Positions 24,202-36,019 of a stretch of 64,000 bases of DNA are shown here, in pieces. The DNA is taken from positions 6,381,205 to 6,445,204 of the forward strand of contig NC_087378.1 in assembly GCF_963675165.1 (NCBI RefSeq). Direction: 5' to 3'. The notes under the pieces are model-generated. The model worked only from the letters and a program-made list of their open reading frames with translations. It had not been told where the DNA came from and ran no database searches. Numbering within the stretch: the stretch's first letter is position 1; each line of letters opens with the position of its first letter. A program made the position numbers and the translations under genes. Source of the stretch: Halichondria panicea (Eukaryota > Porifera > Demospongiae > Suberitida > Halichondriidae).

Positions 24202-27200
24202 TAAGCCCAACAATACATATTTGGTTGAAGACATCAAAATAGTGGAGAAAGTGCCTCATGAAACTTTCCGAAAACCACATTGCTTTCAGGTGATAAATGT
24301 GGGATACATGCATGCATGTATATAATTGTACATAACAGATCGGAAGTAAGGAAGAGGTCATGTACTTCTGTGCTGGGTCTGAGGAACATTGTCAACTCTG
24401 GATCAATGCATTTATTAAAGGTTGCATTTGATTTATATATACATACAGAATTAAAGATTATATATTCTAATGACTTAGCTGCTTTTGAAATGAGAGAGAA
24501 CAAACGAGAGCCATCATACCACAACGGTGCTTTTGGACACACTATGCACAACAGCTGGAGTTGTTGCAAACAGAAGGACAGAAATGCTGAAGGGTGTGAG
24601 AGCAGCACGGCTTGTTCTGCCCATGTGGAACTTCAAGATGAAGATGCCGTATCTCTAGAGAGGTGACGCAACAGCTAAGCAGTGTTGTACAAGACCACTA
24701 CACTTTTTGCATGCATTAATTTTATCTTCAACAAATGCAGCCTCGAGTTCAATAAAGGAATCAATTATAAGCCTGGTCTACTTGATGCCGCCACTGACCG
24801 ACACTATTCAATTCAGAGTGCAGGTATATATGGGAGGTGATTCCTGCCAAAATGTGATGAATATTTTTTATACTGTAATGACAACCATGCATGCATTAAC
24901 ACTGTCTTACATGCATTTACACACAATAGAAAGTGGGTATGGACAATCACCAGGTATGCTGTTGAGTTATCAATTATATATAGATACCCATGCAAAACAA
25001 GTGCACCTTTTATTGTATATATAATTATAGCTATTAGTCGCCGAGGCACTGCAGTCTCAGATAGTGGTGATCAAGTTTCTAAGAGGGTATCGACTAATCT
25101 ACAAATGGATTCCAGGGATTCTGGACTTCCAGTAAGCTGGCTGTGTACATGGACTTGCATGCAGTCATTACATCATGCACATTTGTTTTGCTCAGACTTC
25201 AGCTATAATTACTGAAGAGGACCTACCGATACGTGTGAGTTAAGCCCCAACACTCTATTGTACAGGTAGCCGATAGGGGTCACCCATGCACCTCTGCTTG
25301 CCGCCAACTAATATCGAGAGCGGTAAATCAGTTACCGCCCGCGGCAAAGGGTCACCGCTCCATTTAGCTGCGAGCGGTAAATGAGTTACCGCCCGCGGCG
25401 AGGTCCAACAAATCAGTTACTGCATAATCACTCGTGCACTCGTGCTCATGCAATAACTAATACATAGTGCACTAACATTTTTGGAGATGAGTGCTTTTCA
25501 TCAATTTTAGGCTGAATCTGATCCAATACTTATCTATACGCCAAAGAACATCTTACTGTCGGAAGGGGGTTTCTCATATGCCACCACTGTGTTGTACAGA
25601 GGAGCAGATTCTGTGATTGTAGCTACAAACACTGGCAAGGTATGATCATTGACAATCCCTATGTATACCGTATATTTGCATGCATGTTTAAATGCATTTT
25701 TCTCGCATTTTATTTGACAGGTGTTCACATCAAGTGTAAATGCAATTGACCTACCAAAGTACATCATATACGACACAGACAGACAAGAAGCAGTCTCAAT
25801 CAGTGTCTGGGGCAAGTACATTGCCATAGCTTCAACAGAAATTTACTTACACAATTTGGACGATAGCAAGGGAACACAGTGTGGACGGACTCAGGTATAA
25901 TATACCAGTATCACAAAGCACTGGTTGTTTTAAGTGCCAAATAATTATTGTTTAGGACTCTACCCAGCTAGTGGCATTTAGTCCTGATGGATCCCTCTTT
26001 TCTGCAAGTAAGGGAAGAAATGTTGTGAGAATGTGGAGCAAACCAAAAGACTGGGCACACGTGAACACCTCTACAAGACCAGTCAGCACTTTCAGTGTAG
26101 CTGAAGAGGGAGAGCAAATTTTCGGGTAATATAGGACAATTATGTTTTTGTGACTACAATCAGAATTATAATTTTACTCAGCATGACCGTGAGCCCTCAT
26201 CCAAAGAACCCATGGTTAGCTGTTGTGGTCACATCTCCAAGTTCATGTGATGGTGGACATGGATATTCTGTGCATATCTACAACTATAGTAACAAACACT
26301 CTTTTCAGAGGATCGGTGAGTTGTGCAGATTTTAATCCTTAATATGCATGTCATCATTGAGTCACTTTCCTTAATTTAACAGATGCAGGACTTCACACAA
26401 GTCTAGCTTTCACTCATGATGGGCGGTAAGTAAACAATACAAAATTGTTGGTTTACTAATATAACTATAGGCACCTATTTATTGGGAATAAGCTCACCAT
26501 TAAGTGCTTAGACTTGGACAATGGAAAAGAAGATGTGTACTATACCTTCAAACGAGGTAAGTACACTATAGTGGGGCCGGGGCATATGAATATGTTTTAA
26601 ATTATAGATGGTTCTATCACAAGTCTTACCTGTTCCTCTGTTCGTCACCACCTTGCTGTCGGCTTAAGCACTGGGGAGGTCAATGTCTTTACAGGACACC
26701 CATCTGAGCCAGCTGCTGTTCCACATAGTATCCCTAATATGAAGGTAATGAAACTATAAATTATAATAATTACGTGTGATTACTGTTGTGTCAATTGTGT
26801 GTAGAGCAATGGCGCTGTGACGTCGCTTTCATACAGTAGAGATGGGATAAACATAGCTGTTGCATCTAATGATGGGAATGCTACAAGTTGGAGAGGTGTG
26901 TTTCACTTTTGCATGCTACATCTGACAGGAAATTTATATAGTATACAATTTTATACTAGGATCAAAGCCGCTAAAAGAACCAGTCATGGTACGCAAACGC
27001 CCTCTACTAGTGACCAACAAGGGTCAAACGTTTCACTCAGATGAAGATGGTTACACCATAACAGTCCCAGAGGGGGCAGTGAAAGAAGGCATCGAGATTA
27101 CACTCCACCATGGTGTAGCACCCCACAGTCCGTATGGACCCTTTGAATTTGATGAAGGAGTTCAACCAGTGTCACCCATTCTCTTATTATGTCCTCAGCC

Positions 27201-29140
27201 AGCTAACACGGTTTTTCTCAAGCCAATAGAAGTCACTTTGCCTCACTTCATAGCGTGTGAAACTCTAGAAGATTGCAATAAAAGACTGTCGTTTTCAAAA
27301 GCAAGACATGATAATTTTCGAGTTAATAACAGCTGCAAAATTTACCAGTTCGAGACGGTAACAGATGGGAATGTTGTTCATACAGTTTCCCAGGAGGAGA
27401 CAATACGATATGATGCTGCAACATTGTACACACAACACTGTTGCTTCCTCTGTATTCAAGAAGAAGTCTCTGAAGAGGACACTAGAAACGCTTGTTTCTC
27501 ACTTCATCAAATAGTTCCTCGGTATCGAAATGGGTACAACTACGAAGTTTACTACTGCCTCTCATACCAACTGGAGACTTGTAACAAGGTATAATATACA
27601 TGATGACTGTAGATGCACAAGGATGTTCATGTAAATTATGTATATGGACATTTGAAATATGTAGCAGCTTTTTTAATGATTTATACACAGCATAATGCTT
27701 TCTTCACAGACAGTTGATGAGCAGTTTCCAAACAAGGACTACATCAAACGTAGGAAGGCTGTGCTATTCGAAGGGCATCAAAATGTGTTGAGGATACAAT
27801 TCAGCACTGCAAACTTACCTGGAAATTGGGGTCTTCAGTTAGCAAACACAAGGAACCAGGTTAGACAAATACAATTAGCCGGAAGTACACATTTTATGCC
27901 TCAAACCTAGTTATATAAGCGGAACTCAACCCTAGATGCTCACGTAGGTGAGCGTCCAAGGTTGAGCTTTGCCCATGCAACACACTATAGCCCCAAACCT
28001 TGATTTTATGGACTGGCTTTTGCTATAGCTATATACCCATCTCACTTACAGATTACAGAAGGAGAACTTTGTTTCTGGGGCGATCCTATTAAGAGAGATA
28101 TTAAAGAGCTCTGCAGAATAGGGGTTTATCCACCCAGAATTCCTGTTCGTGTTACTTGTGGGGAGTTTGTGAGAGGAGGGGTGTTTACCACAATCTCGTT
28201 CTCCGGAATCTGTGGAAGAGTAGAAAGCGTTAGCAGGGATTTCAACCTTGAATTGACCAAGCCTCAACCAGCACGTGAGCTTCCATTCAGTTTTTAATGA
28301 CCTAGTTGTATAGCATGATCATCACCATGCACCCATTGTACTGTAACCTGCAGATTGTTGCCAGGACGATTAATTCATATATACATGCCTGCATAATTAT
28401 ACACATTTTAGTTGCTTCTCTCGGACTTGATGAATATGAGATTTTAAAAGACGAGTTACAAGATAAACTTTATGAAAATGCAAATACTATCAGCTGTGAA
28501 CGACTGGCTTTAGCTTTGTATTCAGAATCGTCTATTCAAAAATGCCCATACTTGGCCCAGGACAGCACAACTAGAAAGAAAATTAAATCATTTGTTTCAA
28601 TTGCAAAACCAAATGGGTGTTGTATTTCATTGAGTGAAGATGAAAACTTTCGTGCTAACTATGCGATTCTCACAGAAGCTCTCGATATAGCAGATACTAT
28701 AGATCTTCACTACACAAAAGTGATAAAAAAAGCATTAGAACTATCAAAATCCAGAAAAGGTATGTGCCATTAGTGATTTCTGCATGACTTCTCTACTGCC
28801 TATAATTATATATATACTGCGTGTAGACAAATCTGGAACGTTGACAAGACAATCACTGTCTGTTTCAACACTATCAGGTATTAATAAGGTAATAATTTAT
28901 AGAGTTTCTTGTTAGATGTATGTGTGATTAATGCAGACCCTAATCACCAAACCAATGATGATGGATCACATACTGTGAAATTGGATAGTTATGTAAGTGT
29001 GCAATACTTTCACATAAAATTATACAGAACCCCCAAATAAAGGACAAGAAATTTCTCTATAAGTTCACACTGCATTTATACAAAAAAAATTGTTACAGGC
29101 TGCAAGTACTCGTTCAAGTGATTCATCTGATTCAACTTAG
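24202..29140 (+). pseudogene. Array unit 1, 3' part: PH/Btk, WD40-like, ZU5 exons
   Basis: Continuation of the gene cut at 14421. The rest of exon 2 is 24202-24289, then exons at 24339-24420, 24479-24662, 24741-24823, 24930-24953, 25031-25131, 25196-25234, 25511-25639, 25721-25894, 25956-26125, 26182-26315, 26383-26425, 26471-26556, 26608-26744, 26805-26895, 26960-27588, 27710-27859, 28052-28274, 28412-28759, 28827-28877, 28937-28992 and 29099-29140. Every exon is intact and equal to unit 2 minus 12,107. The frame is open throughout, so the damage is the insertion alone. It might still be transcribed from a cryptic start as an N-terminally shortened protein. Confidence 0.8.
25263..25412. repeat. 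Half of a foldback element in the intron before exon 9 (unit 1)
   Basis: The sequence from GTACAGGTAGCCGATAGGGG through GAGTTACCGCCCGCGGCGAGG is the left arm of the complete foldback element seen at 49503-50112 in unit 3. The right arm is missing here and in the copy at about 37370-37519 of unit 2. Confidence 0.65.
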
Positions 29141-30371
29141 TCAAAAGACTTCATAACTCAGCTCAATAACGTTTCAGCTACATGACTTGTAGAGCACTTA
29201 TGTATTATGCCAGTTTACGTTTCATATTTTAGCACCTTATGTAAGCACGTTTTTATACATCATAGTTGAGTCGCACTATCTGATTCATGCACACAAACGG
29301 ATTAAAAAACATAAAGACTATGTAAGATATCTTGTCCTTATAATTATCCTGCTTTTAAAGTTTTGTTCCAATCATAAATATTGTACAATGGAACCTCCCT
29401 CCAGAGAACAACCTCTCTCTATAAAATTATGTACATGTACCTATCAAAGCGGCCACCCCCCATGTATAGCCTATTTGCAGCTATGTCTAGGCGGGCTCCT
29501 TCTGTGATGTTTGCTGTGGTTCCCAGGAGGACTGCAGAATTCCAATTGGAGGTTGGCCGTTATGTCTCTGATCTCGTTGTGACGTAACGATGGGAATCAT
29601 CCCTTGGGGCATGATAATTGACATGTTCAACTGAGAAGTTGTTTCCACATTCACAACTAATGGGAGCCATTGAGTGTTGAAGGGTGTTGGGGAGTGTTGG
29701 TTTGAGGAGGCTGGCAGCACCGATTGTTGTCGCCTAAGGTGCATGCATGTGAATATACTTCTCTTATGTCATCACCCCAGAATTGGATTCGCCTTCTTAT
29801 ACAGTGCATGTATGTAACCAGGAATTAATAAAACTTGTTGCCCAGGGAATGGGCAGATCAAAGCAATCCAATTAAGGCTCTGTATAATTATTGCCACTGA
29901 TGTTGCATCACTACCATATCAACCATGTAGCTGACTGTGTAAATTCAGTGGATGAAATCTGCTTTTTGACTGATGGCCCAATCAAATGGTCTGTTTTATA
30001 GGCTCCTTAATTGCCTTTATATGTACACTATAGTGTGGAATTCAGCAAATTTACTCAAAACACATGTCTATTATTAGAAACCAGTTTGACGTCATTGTGT
30101 AACAAGCAGGCACCCTCCTGCAACATGCTATAAAATAGCACTGGATAACATAATCCCAATATTTGGCATGCATGTTGCACTTGTGCTGGGCAATATATAC
30201 AACTAATACCATGCATGCAGTGCCTTATACTGGAACCTTTTTGCAGTGCCTTAATTACTGAGAAACTTAGAACCTTTTTGCAGTGCCTTACTTGAGAACT
30301 AACTGTCTCATGCTTTAATGAACGGGAAGGCCTTGGCTACAAAGGGTTTAATATTGGTTTCAGTGAAGAAA

Positions 30372-31003
30372 TTGTAGGGACGACCTCATGATCAGGAACT
30401 CAGACGTGCTAAGACTGCTTCACACTCTTCCAGTGCTGGAGTAGATTCACCCTTTAGTGACAATAAGTATGTTTTTGTCTTGCTTTATAACGAACAAGTT
30501 ACATGCATGAGTAACCAATCTTTCTACAGCAAACCCACCATCACCATCTGTAACAACAATTCATCAGAAGTATGAGCCACCTGGCTGTGGAATGTGCCCC
30601 TACTAATTATTCTGGACACTTTGCGTGACATTTTTTGCTGTGCAATAAATTAGAACATTTACGATAAATTATGTATCGTGTGCAATGATGGTTTGAGCAC
30701 CATTCTACAGTGACTCCTCCTATACGTCACAACAAGAAAAACGTCTCGTCCCACATGCAGCCAAGGCGATCTCCCCCTCCCCATGCAACGAGGTATTCCT
30801 AAGAGTTGTGATGTTGATGTTTAGCTTTAAATTGTACGTAGCCACTCCTCCTTCTCCCGTTGTGTACCGAGAGGCAGATCAATACATGTGAGTAAATACT
30901 ATTTGCATGTCAATGCATGGCTAACATGTTTCCATTCCATACAGTCCCTCTAGACCAGCTTCCAGAATCAGTCTACTCCTCACATGCGCCAATGCAGGTA
31001 TTT
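30372..31003 (+). other. Cluster of exon-like segments, unassigned
   Basis: Short open segments are each bounded by an AG and a GT in the right sense. One near 30375-30466 reads RPHDQELRRAKTASHSSSAG. Others follow CTACAG near 30530 and 30711, GTAG near 30840 (TPPSPVVYREADQY in one frame) and ATACAG near 30943. They do not join in a single unbroken phase in my hands. They may be decayed C-terminal exons of a lost array unit. The copy is at 42479-43110. Confidence 0.25.
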
Positions 31004-31420
31004 ATTATTATAACTTTACAGCCTGTAATGTAATAAAACAGTTTGAAAGTAATGTTGTGACAATTTTAATGCTGGTTGACAGACTATATGCCGCATTGTG
31101 CAATACAGCATATTTATATTATGTAATACAATAATATAATTACATGTACATGTGGAGCTATTTCCAATGCAGATATACCGTATAGCTATAATAGCTGGTA
31201 ATTTTATAGGATAAAAACTTCGTTTAAATTTAGTGATTATTTTGTTGAGTACAAATTTTGTTTGCTTTATTGCATGCACTGTATTGCACGCATTCCAGTA
31301 AACGGCACTTAGGTTTTCCTGGGGAAATTTTTCATCCAGGGATGGTTGCTCACGAAAATAGCGACTTTTTTTACCCCACGAGAATTACCTGCTATACAGT
31401 AGTAGTAATAGAGTGTGCTG

Positions 31421-31618
31421 TACCGTATAGTGCGAAATCCGAGGCACTTAATTTATGTGGAAGTGCCTCTAAAAACACTTCGTTGAATAATTTTTGCGCT
31501 ACATGTATTTGGTCAATGACGTACGTTGTGTCTTCCGTTAGTTAATTATTTCGAGGATTTAATTTTTGTGGAGGATTGCTAACCCTTGAAAACAGTGAAC
31601 ATTAAACGCTATACGGTA
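31421..31618. mobile_element. MITE with TACCGTATAG ends
   Basis: TACCGTATAG at 31421-31430 and its reverse complement CTATACGGTA at 31609-31618 bound a 198-bp AT-rich non-coding stretch with the phrase TTTGTGG inside. The same ends bound the element at 56490-56681. A copy is at 43528-43725. Confidence 0.6.
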
Positions 31619-31703
31619 TTCTTTTCAGATTCCTCTAAAGTTTATTTTCTTCTCCCACAAGGGAGGTAGCATGTATCCACTGATGGTTCACCACTAACAA
31701 CTC

Positions 31704-32446
31704 TGAAGTGCAAACCCTCGGCAGTTGTACGTTTCACAACCAGATTGTTGCAGTTTTGTAAAAATCAGTAGTGCATACGTACATGAACATGGAAACCTAT
31801 AGCAGCAACTGCCAATGAACGCTATGCAGTGGTGCATGGTCAGACAGTCACATGCACTATAGGACTATAGGATCACAGCAGACTCAGCTATATACAAATA
31901 AGGCACCTGCAAGAGTCCCGAACCGTTAATACGATCATGCACAACAGAGCAGGCCTGGAGTGTTAAAGTACCGGTAGGATACCAGGCAGTGGGACCAGCT
32001 AGAGTAGGCTCACAGTAACATGTATAGCCAGCAAACAAGCTAGTAGTCTCTTCCCATGAAAAAACAAATATACTAGGTAGTGAATTATGTTCGCAGGTAT
32101 CGCAGTTGACACTATAGTCACACTTTGTTCTTGTACCTTAATAACAGCAGTAGACAACAGAAACAGCATAACACTCATAACCTACATTGCACAAAACTCA
32201 AGAACTTATATACGGAAACATACTCTAGAATGTTCTACCTATAGTTCTCTAATGTCAAAGTTCAGGCAGCAGCTACAGTTAAGTTCTAGAATAATCTAGA
32301 TTATACAGTCTAAGTGAAGAGTTCACTTAATCACTACACTTGTGGTTTACCATTTGACTTCTTCTAGGAAATTATGGACATAATGGAACACTATTATTAA
32401 CCCGAGGCGCGCCGCGGCACCACGGGTTATAGTAGTCAGTCAGTCA

Positions 32447-32496
<50 letters not shown>

Positions 32497-33463
32497 GTAT
32501 TCTGAGTCTACTCACCTGGATGCGATAGCACTGTGTTTATGCCATGGATCGCCTCAACACAACAAGGTAGATCTAGTAGTTTTAAATTTGGCAGATTTTG
32601 ATGTTAAAGCTTGGTTGTCCAATAAAAGCTAGCTATACTACACACGGCCTTTATTCGAGGCACCCTACGTATTAACAGCTGAAGTGATCCCGTACCAGGA
32701 ACAATGGAAAAGGGTCGCTAAAATAGAAAGCTAGAATTGTGTCTGGCTTGCTGTCTCTGTAGCAGACTGCTAGGAGCCATATTCTCTGAGACTCCAAGCT
32801 TCTTTGCTGTGATCCACAGTGCATATAACTCAGAGCCAGAGGAAGCAAATATGAAGTGGTCAGGCCGGACTCATAAAGGGGGGTCCGGGGGTCCTCCCCC
32901 GGGAAATTTTTTTGAATGGTGCTTGCTGGTGCATTCTGGTGCATTTTGAGTAATATTTAATGAATTTTAAAATTGACATTTTAATTGAGACAATCACAAA
33001 AATTAATATTGGTACAGGTATATGAGGTTGCACCTAAAATTTCTGAGACGGTGAATGATACCGGTTTGGAGAGGCACCAATGTGAGGACACTGAAAGGAA
33101 CTCAATTACAGTTTGGTGAGAGACATTTTGTTTTGGCTAGCAGCTAGATCTGACACTAGATAGTCTGTCCTGCGGTACTACTAGTTCTATTACAGTATCT
33201 AGCTATTACCAGCACCGTTGAGTAACGATTATTAACGACCGTTACCAAATAAATAAGTGAACGCAAGAAAAGTGGTCAGGTTTTGGCCTGACCAACCTGA
33301 CCGGTTCCGCCGGCCCTGGTTTAACTATAAATTCAGCATCTGTTTTATTGCTCCTGAGTTGCTGTGCATGCTAGACAGCTCAGTCATACATCACTACATG
33401 CACTGCATTATATATATCTGGTTTCTTAATCATGTCACCAGCCCGCCGAGGGTTTGCACTTTA
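31704..33463. mobile_element. Non-autonomous TIR element, about 1.76 kb
   Basis: AAGTGCAAACCCTCGGC at 31706-31722 has its exact reverse complement at 33445-33461; the match extends two or three bases outward with one change. No transposase is present inside. The interior carries the microsatellite and GC-rich hairpins. No clear target duplication was found. A copy is at 43811-45570. Confidence 0.5.
32427..32498 (+). repeat. Tetranucleotide microsatellite (AGTC/TGTC)n
   Basis: About four AGTC units run into about 14 CTGT units. An identical tract occurs at 44534-44605. Confidence 0.9.
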
Positions 33464-33540
33464 GTGCTCTAGTTGTTGTTATGAATAATAAGATAAGAAT
33501 ATTTTGCCCCACGAAAATTACCCTCTATACGGTAAAACAC

Positions 33541-33790
33541 AGGACTGGAGTAGGGGTTAGGTTTAGGGGGTTATGTTTGGGGTTAGTGGATAGGGTTAGC
33601 TTTATAATAGTGAGGATGTTTGGGGATGGGTTACGTTTAGGGGTTAGGGATAGGGTTAGCTTTGGGGTCAGTGTTATAGGGTGGGTTATAGGTTTAGCTT
33701 TTATATAGGGCGGGTTAGGTATATGTAGGAGGGTTATAAGGGTGGAGGAGAAAGAATAGGGTTAGCTTAAGTTTAGGGGGTGAGGGTGAC
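33541..33790 (+). repeat. Degenerate telomere-like GGGTTAG tract
   Basis: Many scattered GGGTTAG, GGGGTTAG and TTTAGGGG motifs on one strand over about 250 bp, without a strict period. The same tract is at 45648-45897. Confidence 0.6.
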
Positions 33791-34075
33791 GTTAAACACG
33801 ACTCTTTAGTAACAAAATTAATATTGCACAACATGAGACAAGAGACACTTATAATTATAGTTCTACACATACATGCAATGTATAGTATCATTATAACCAG
33901 GCTCCGGGGGAGGTTCTATCCGGTGCACTCGGATCAGTGATGCAATAATGCTCTCGGTTGAATAATATACACTCGCTATACGCTTGTACATTGGCTGCGT
34001 ACATATAACCTCTTGAGTATTATTACATTATATCCTTGTGCACACATTATAAAACACTTGCCTATAGCTACTGTA

Positions 34076-34258
34076 TATATAGACTAAATTTTTGTGGTTG
34101 AAAATCTGACCACGAATATTTTACCCACGAATAAAGTGACCATGCCTACTTTTACCTGCAGTGCAAGCAGCAACCACGAAAATATTATCCACAAAATGAC
34201 TAAATATTGCTCAAACGAATATTTTGCCCCCCAAAAGTTACCTGCTATATTGTATTAA
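34076..34258. mobile_element. Degenerate MITE of the TACCGTATAG group
   Basis: Contains TTTTTGTGGTTGAAAATC, ACCACGAATATTTTACCCA and a right end ATATTTTGCCCCCCAAAAGT plus TACCTGCTATATTGTA. These resemble the internal and terminal phrases of the element at 56490-56681, with mutated ends. Confidence 0.45.
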
Positions 34259-34282
34259 AAGTGTGATACAAATAATAATAGT

Positions 34283-34430
34283 AATTACTTAAAGCAAAGG
34301 TGACAGTGTCCCAGTAAACCCATGTGTTGTGCAGTGATCATGTCAACATTCCAAGGAATTACTTAAAGCAAAGGTGACAGTGTCCCAGTAAACCCATGTG
34401 TTGTGCAGTGATCATGTCAACATTCCAATG
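34283..34430. repeat. 74-bp tandem duplication in the 5' flank of unit 2
   Basis: The segment starting AATTACTTAAAGCAAAGGTG at 34283 is repeated from 34357. Unit 3 has the same duplication (from about 46390), whereas unit 1 has one copy (near 12480-12550). Confidence 0.85.
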
Positions 34431-36019
34431 TCAAAAAGGCACCATTAATTTTTAACCCATGAATGCACATAATTATTGCAGGTCAAAAAAACTGTTATAT
34501 TAGATCTGGTCTCTAGACTCTATAGCTATATACATCTAGAGCAAGCATATATAGACAACCATGCATGCAATTTTCTCCTGCACCCCACCCCCTAATTTTG
34601 AGAGTCTTGCTATGCAGTGAATAACTCAAAGCAGTCATGCATTAGACTTATAGTCTACAATAATGTTCTCATGTGATTGATGTGAACTGCTCTAAATTTA
34701 TTCATGATTCATGTCAGCACATTTAAGACAAGCCAAGCTATCTGCACATGCACAAGTCCTCATGCATGGCTTGATTTGCCTGAGTGTATAGAGGGAGTTG
34801 ATGGCTATATTATAACACATAATTATAGTATATTTAGTGTTAGTCAGTATACCAGGAGTGTATGAATATTCATGCACTCCTCCTGTCAGTACATATTCTA
34901 TCTATTCAAGGTCATAATTATATCAATATTCTTACATGTATATAGTTATCAGATGATTGTCGTGAAGGGTATAAGATATTTCATACGAGTGAATCATTCC
35001 TGGTAATACATGTAATTTTAATTATAGTACACATAATTCAGCAGCAAATTCATTGACTACAATATTAAAATGCTCGTGCTCTATATATGAATGTATTATA
35101 CAATGACGTATCAGCTTTCATTGCTAATAATCATTATTATGTTATCTGATGATTGTGTACTGACATCATGTATCATGTGATTTTCTGTTCTCTCTGTGTT
35201 CTCAACAAATTATGTGTCGTGTTACATGCACTGTAACTATACTTTAATACTTGCATGGTGCAGTGTGCATGTACCCGGCTTTAACTAACTGTATGTATAT
35301 GCGTCACTCTATATACTACATGTATATACTGTTCAAAGCTAAAGCTAAATAAAGGTCCAACAGAAGCTATAAAAGTGAATCAGTCCAATAAAAAAATTTT
35401 TTAGTTTTTTGTACAAAGATCAAAGGAAAACTATGCTAACAAATGCCATATACTAGGATCTAAAATTGTAGTAACCACAGACCGTGCTCTATTATTCTGT
35501 GGTTGGCATTTTTGGTAGTTAGAGCACGGTTGGTGGTCAAAATAATTCAGCCATAGAATTTTATAATAGCTATACAACCGCTCCATGATTGCAATACGAG
35601 TACAGCTAAGTGATTCTATAAGCTTCTAGCAATGCTATATATCTTGCAAACAAAGGCTTTATTATAGAGTAAAGGCTAGTTTTGCTTACCAGTACATTGA
35701 AGGTCATTGCAGTCTCTCCAGAATCAGGAATAGCAAAATCTGTTCGTAGAAGGTTGCTATTCTATTTAGTAGTTAGCTCTATCTATACTGGAGCGATAGC
35801 TATTAATTGGTATAGCTGCAAGAAGCTGCAAACTACAAACTAGTTAATGCACTGTTTTATGCTCGTGCATTAACTAGTACCCAAAGTATAGATCTACAGT
35901 ACATATAATAGCACATAAATAGAAATCAGTGCCCGCGCGGGCCCATATATGCATGCATGCATGCATATTATCCCCATAATTATTTTACCCCATGAACACA
36001 TGGCATTGCAGGTACGGCA

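Larger units (their letters stand above)
14418..24204 (-). mobile_element. piggyBac composite insertion with two transposase modules
   Basis: About 9.8 kb absent from the same place in units 2 and 3. The left end is the target TTAA followed by CCCTTTCCTTGCC, a piggyBac-like terminal repeat. The right junction reads ATAAGCCC where the empty site in unit 2 reads TTAAGCCC, and no matching terminal repeat precedes it. Inside are about 0.9 kb of left-arm sequence and two tandem 4.4-kb modules, each with a minus-strand transposase. The right end lies only about 23 bases upstream of the second transposase start, so the original 5' end and promoter appear to be lost. Confidence 0.82.
15354..24204 (-). 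repeat. Two tandem 4.4-kb piggyBac modules
   Basis: Module A is 15354-19775 and module B is 19776-24204. The offset is 4,422 bp across the transposase exon, and both give identical transposase translations. The only differences I noticed are in poly-G tract lengths in the internal minisatellite. This indicates a very recent duplication, or less likely an assembly artefact. Confidence 0.85.
29141..34260. other. Intergenic DNA 3' of unit 1, repeat-rich
   Basis: No complete gene. It holds a Tigger-like terminal fragment near 29386 (CAATGGAACCTCC), an exon-like cluster (30372-31003), several MITEs, a TIR element (31704-33463), a tetranucleotide microsatellite (32427-32498) and a degenerate telomere-like tract (33541-33790). 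The same content follows unit 2 at 41248-46367, described here only once. Confidence 0.7.

Noticed and set aside
31258-31545. 95-codon plus-strand ORF
   Set aside because: It crosses MITE sequence and has no recognisable protein features.
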